Assembly (NCBI GenBank): GCA_903928275.1
Contig: CAIYQJ010000109.1
Location: forward strand, 1-15,199
Source: an uncultured Chloroflexota bacterium
GTDB lineage: Bacteria; Chloroflexota; Limnocylindria; Limnocylindrales; CSP1-4
Direction of reading: 5' to 3'
DNA length: 15,199 nt
The position numbers and the translations under genes were made by a program. The stretch's first letter is position 1, and every line of letters begins with the position of its first letter. Shown in pieces: positions 13,135-15,199 of this stretch. The notes below the pieces were generated by a model. The model made no database searches and was not told where the DNA came from. It was given only the letters and a program-made list of their open reading frames with translations.

Positions 13135-13730
13135 TCGCGTCGCTCGATGGCATCGTCGGGGCCGTCGCCTCGGACTCGGCCGTCATCGAGGTCGGCGGGG
13201 TCGGGTACCGGGTCTTCATGGCACCGGACCTGCTCGCGCGGCTCACGCCGGGGACGCAGACGAAGGTCCACACGTTCCACGTCGTTCGCGAGGACGCGCA
13301 GGCACTCTACGGGTTCGGCACCGCGCAGGAGCTCGGCTTCTTCGCGCTCCTCCTCTCGGTCAACGGCGTCGGGCCCAAGGTGGCGCTCGCGATCATCGGC
13401 AGCCGCCCGATCGCGGACCTCCAGCTTGCGATCGTCACGGACGACCAGGCCGTCCTCCTCGGCGTCCCCGGGGTGGGGAAGAGGCTGGCCGCCCGGATCT
13501 GTCTCGAGCTGAGGGAGAAGGTCGACGCGGCCGGGCTCGCCGCGGGCGACCACGTCGCCGGCCAGCGCGGGGTCGGCGGCGAGGGCGAGGTCGTGGCCGC
13601 GCTGCAGGCGCTCGGGTACACGCTGCAGGAGGCTCGCGCTGCCGCCCGGGAGGCGGCCGGCTCCGCGACCGCGAACGATTCGCTCGAGGAGCGCGTGAAG
13701 GCAGCGCTGAGGTCGTTCGGGCACGCGTGA
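13131..13730 (+). CDS. ruvA: Holliday junction DNA helicase subunit RuvA
   Basis: 199 residues, the usual length. A tetramer that holds the open four-way junction and loads RuvB rings. Domain I (OB fold) begins MIASLDGIVGAVASDSAVIE and contains GGVGYRVFM. Domain II has two helix-hairpin-helix motifs, SVNGVGPKVALAI (107-119 region) and GVPGVGKRLAARI (about 128-140). A Gly/Ala linker leads to domain III (about 158-199: EVVAALQALGYTLQEA and LEERVKAALRSFG), which contacts RuvB. The ATG overlaps the ruvC stop by 4 nt. The stop is followed by 63 bases before ruvB that carry an apparent separate promoter. Confidence 0.96.
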   Translation: MIASLDGIVGAVASDSAVIEVGGVGYRVFMAPDLLARLTPGTQTKVHTFHVVREDAQALYGFGTAQELGFFALLLSVNGVGPKVALAIIGSRPIADLQLAIVTDDQAVLLGVPGVGKRLAARICLELREKVDAAGLAAGDHVAGQRGVGGEGEVVAALQALGYTLQEARAAAREAAGSATANDSLEERVKAALRSFGHA

Positions 13731-13749
13731 TCTGCGTGCCGGGACGATA

Positions 13750-13761
13750 GAACACCTGTAC
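13750..13761. promoter_or_regulatory. LexA (SOS) box-like site before ruvB
   Basis: GAACACCTGTAC matches the Gram-positive LexA core GAAC-N4-GTTC at 7 of 8 defined bases. It lies 19 bases upstream of the candidate ruvB -10, over the -35 region, a position where LexA would block transcription. ruvA and ruvB are SOS genes in other bacteria. The LexA recognition sequence of this organism is not known, so assignment is tentative. Confidence 0.4.
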
Positions 13762-13777
13762 GAAATAGCCCTCGGAA

Positions 13778-13786
13778 TGCTATTCT
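13778..13786 (+). promoter_or_regulatory. Extended -10 promoter of ruvB (leaderless)
   Basis: TGC-TATTCT is an extended -10 element that ends 7 bases before the ruvB ATG, so the transcript should start at or next to the ATG. No Shine-Dalgarno sequence is present. The local sequence is markedly more AT-rich than its surroundings, as expected of a promoter. This gives ruvB its own transcription start apart from yebC-ruvC-ruvA. Confidence 0.5.
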
Positions 13787-13793
13787 CTCGTCG

Positions 13794-15152
13794 ATGACCG
13801 AGCCCGGATCCCGGATCCTTGCCCCAGACCGCCTCGAGGACGGCGAGCCCGCGCTCGAGCTCTCGCTCCGACCGCGCACGCTGGTCGAATACGTCGGCCA
13901 GCGCGAGGTGAAGGCCAATCTCGCCGTGCTCCTGGAGGCGGCGCGCGGCCGGGACGAGGCCGCCGATCACATCCTCCTCCACGGCCCGCCCGGCCTCGGC
14001 AAGACCACCCTCGCCGCGATCATCGCGCGCGAGCTCGGGGTCAACATCCGCTACACGAGCGGACCGGCGATCGAGCGCCCCGGCGACCTCGCGGCGATCC
14101 TCACCTCGCTCGACGCGAGGGACATCCTGTTCATCGACGAGATCCACCGCCTGGGGCACGTGGTCGAGGAGATCCTCTACCCGGCGATGGAGGATCACGC
14201 GCTGGACGTGATGATCGGGAAGGGCCCATCGGCGCGGTCGCTGCGGCTCAAGCTGGCCCCCTTCACGGTCGTGGGCGCCACGACGCGCGCAGGCCGCATC
14301 AGCGGCCCGCTCCGCGACCGTTTCGGGGCCACGTACCGGCTGGACTTCTACGAGACCGACGACCTCGCGACCATCGCCCGGCGCACCGCGGCCATCCTCG
14401 GGATCGAGCTGACCGTGGACGCGGCCACCGCCCTCGCGTCGCGCGGCCGAGCCACGCCCCGGGTGGTCAATCGCCTCGTCAAGCGCGCTCGCGACCACGC
14501 CCAGGTCCGCCTCAGTCGTGACGGCCGCGTGGACGTCGCCGCCGTCGCCGAGGCGATGGCCGCGCTCAAGATCGACGACCGCGGCCTGGATGCCACGGAT
14601 CGCCGGCTCCTCGAGGCGGTGTTCCGCAACTACGGCGGCGGGCCGGTCGGGATCCGCGCGCTCGCGGCGGTCCTCTCCGAGGAGCCCGAGACGATCGAGG
14701 ACGTGTACGAGCCGTACCTCCTCCGCCTCGGGTACCTCGATCGAACGCCACAGGGGCGCGTCGCCACGGACGCCGCCCGCGAGCACCTCCTCCGGCAGGG
14801 GATCGACGTCCCGGCGGCGCGCCGTCCGGCACCGGCGGTCACGCTGTGGGCCACCGCGGATGACAGGCGCGCCCGCTGGATCGTGGGAACCGACCGCGTC
14901 TGGCATCGAGCGAGGGCGGGACTGGCGCTCGACGACGGCGTGGCGCTGCAGGACTGGTACTGGACGGCCTGCGAGACGCCCGTCTGCGCGCGGGACGTGC
15001 CCACGGACGAGCCGGCCGACCCCGACCTCGTGTGCGACGCCTGCGACCGGATGCGCGACGCGGCGGGCGAGGAGCGCGCGGACGGCGCCCCCGGCGCCCG
15101 GGACGGCGCTGACGAGCACGTCGAGGCACCGGCCGCCGGCGCCGAAGCGTGA
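13794..15152 (+). CDS. ruvB: Holliday junction helicase RuvB with zinc-ribbon-like C-terminal extension
   Basis: 452 residues; canonical RuvB is about 330-350. The AAA+ motor drives branch migration as hexameric rings on RuvA. The core is complete: LRPRTLVEYVGQ (25-36), Walker A GPPGLGKT (64-71), Walker B LFIDEIH (112-118), sensor 1 GATTRAG (161-167), arginine finger in GPLRDRFG (Arg174), and the winged-helix domain with FRNYGGGPVGIRALA and VYEPYLLRLGYLDRTPQGR. After about residue 337 comes a further 115-residue stretch containing clustered Trp (352, 362, 370, 388, 390), His371, and the pairs Cys393/Cys398 and Cys414/Cys417, then an acidic Ala/Gly tail. The Cys/His pattern looks like a small zinc ribbon. 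Frame and codon use continue without a break, so it looks like a real fusion. Its stop overlaps a following GTG. Confidence 0.95.
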   Translation: MTEPGSRILAPDRLEDGEPALELSLRPRTLVEYVGQREVKANLAVLLEAARGRDEAADHILLHGPPGLGKTTLAAIIARELGVNIRYTSGPAIERPGDLAAILTSLDARDILFIDEIHRLGHVVEEILYPAMEDHALDVMIGKGPSARSLRLKLAPFTVVGATTRAGRISGPLRDRFGATYRLDFYETDDLATIARRTAAILGIELTVDAATALASRGRATPRVVNRLVKRARDHAQVRLSRDGRVDVAAVAEAMAALKIDDRGLDATDRRLLEAVFRNYGGGPVGIRALAAVLSEEPETIEDVYEPYLLRLGYLDRTPQGRVATDAAREHLLRQGIDVPAARRPAPAVTLWATADDRRARWIVGTDRVWHRARAGLALDDGVALQDWYWTACETPVCARDVPTDEPADPDLVCDACDRMRDAAGEERADGAPGARDGADEHVEAPAAGAEA

Positions 15153-15199
15153 CGGGTCCGGCCGACTTTTGCGTCGTCGTCCCACCGCCCGGGGACGGA
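15149..15199 (+). CDS. 5' end of an unidentified gene downstream of ruvB (partial)
   Basis: A GTG at 15149 overlaps the ruvB TGA by 4 nt, the same junction type used by other genes in this window, and the frame stays open to the edge for 17 codons (VTGPADFCVVVPPPGDG). The fragment is too short to identify; it does not look like the start of QueA, a common ruvB neighbour. The evidence is the coupling overlap and open frame only. Confidence 0.35.
   Translation, partial: MTGPADFCVVVPPPGDG

Noticed and set aside
12285..15185. Long - strand open frame across yebC, ruvC, ruvA and ruvB
   Set aside because: It is antisense to four clearly recognised genes and its product has no motif; it is another GC-driven shadow.
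1..15199. tRNA, rRNA, CRISPR array, insertion sequence, attachment site or replication origin
   Set aside because: Reading both strands I found no cloverleaf-like segment, spaced identical repeats, transposase, integrase or DnaA-box cluster; all stretches longer than about 150 bases are coding.

Overview
This is a roughly 15.2 kb, very GC-rich, densely packed bacterial housekeeping segment with no insertion sequence, phage gene, CRISPR array, tRNA or rRNA that I can see. The gene set (a YerC/HisR-type TrpR-family regulator fused into a his operon, long-form HisG, a divergent EF-G-like GTPase, several starts with no Shine-Dalgarno sequence, and proteins with low-complexity Ala/Arg/Pro tails) suggests a high-GC Gram-positive-like lineage. 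My best guess is an uncultured terrestrial Chloroflexota (Limnocylindria/Ellin6529-like), less likely an actinobacterium. This placement is inference from gene content only.

Layout. (1) 1-89: the 3' end of an unidentified + strand gene, facing a class A penicillin-binding protein on the - strand (165-2816); a perfect 22-bp palindrome sits between them. (2) A head-to-head pair: the PBP gene and tyrS (+, about 2876-4186) diverge from a tiny shared control region. (3) A tightly coupled - strand histidine operon, in transcription order yerC/hisR-like regulator (7681-7295), hisG (7298-6438), hisH (6435-5794), hisF (5797-4997), hisIE (5000-4236). Three of its four junctions are 4-nt ATGA overlaps and the fourth is a 2-nt gap. 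hisA (+, 7814-8665) diverges from it across a 132-bp region that holds a perfect 10-bp palindrome, a likely operator for the regulator. (4) A small three-CxxC zinc-ribbon protein of unknown role (8752-9372), then a terminator-like hairpin and, convergent to it, a paralogous EF-G-like GTPase (11532-9442). (5) A + strand recombination operon yebC-ruvC-ruvA (11711-13730) joined by 4-nt overlaps, followed by ruvB (13794-15152) with its own promoter and a LexA-box-like site, then the first codons of another overlapping gene at the window edge.

How the genes work together. HisG starts the histidine pathway; HisIE, HisA and the HisH-HisF synthase carry it through to imidazole glycerol phosphate. hisB, hisC and hisD are not in the window. 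RuvA, RuvB and RuvC form the branch-migration and resolution machine for Holliday junctions, with ruvB placed under what looks like separate, possibly DNA-damage-responsive control. 

Most unusual points: a RuvB with a roughly 115-residue, Trp- and Cys-rich, zinc-ribbon-like C-terminal addition; a RuvC with a roughly 65-residue basic tail; a 16-bp perfect hairpin with a duplicated competing arm that would hide the hisG ribosome-binding site; the palindromic candidate HisR operator; and a -10 hexamer 6-9 nt before several start codons, which suggests leaderless transcripts.
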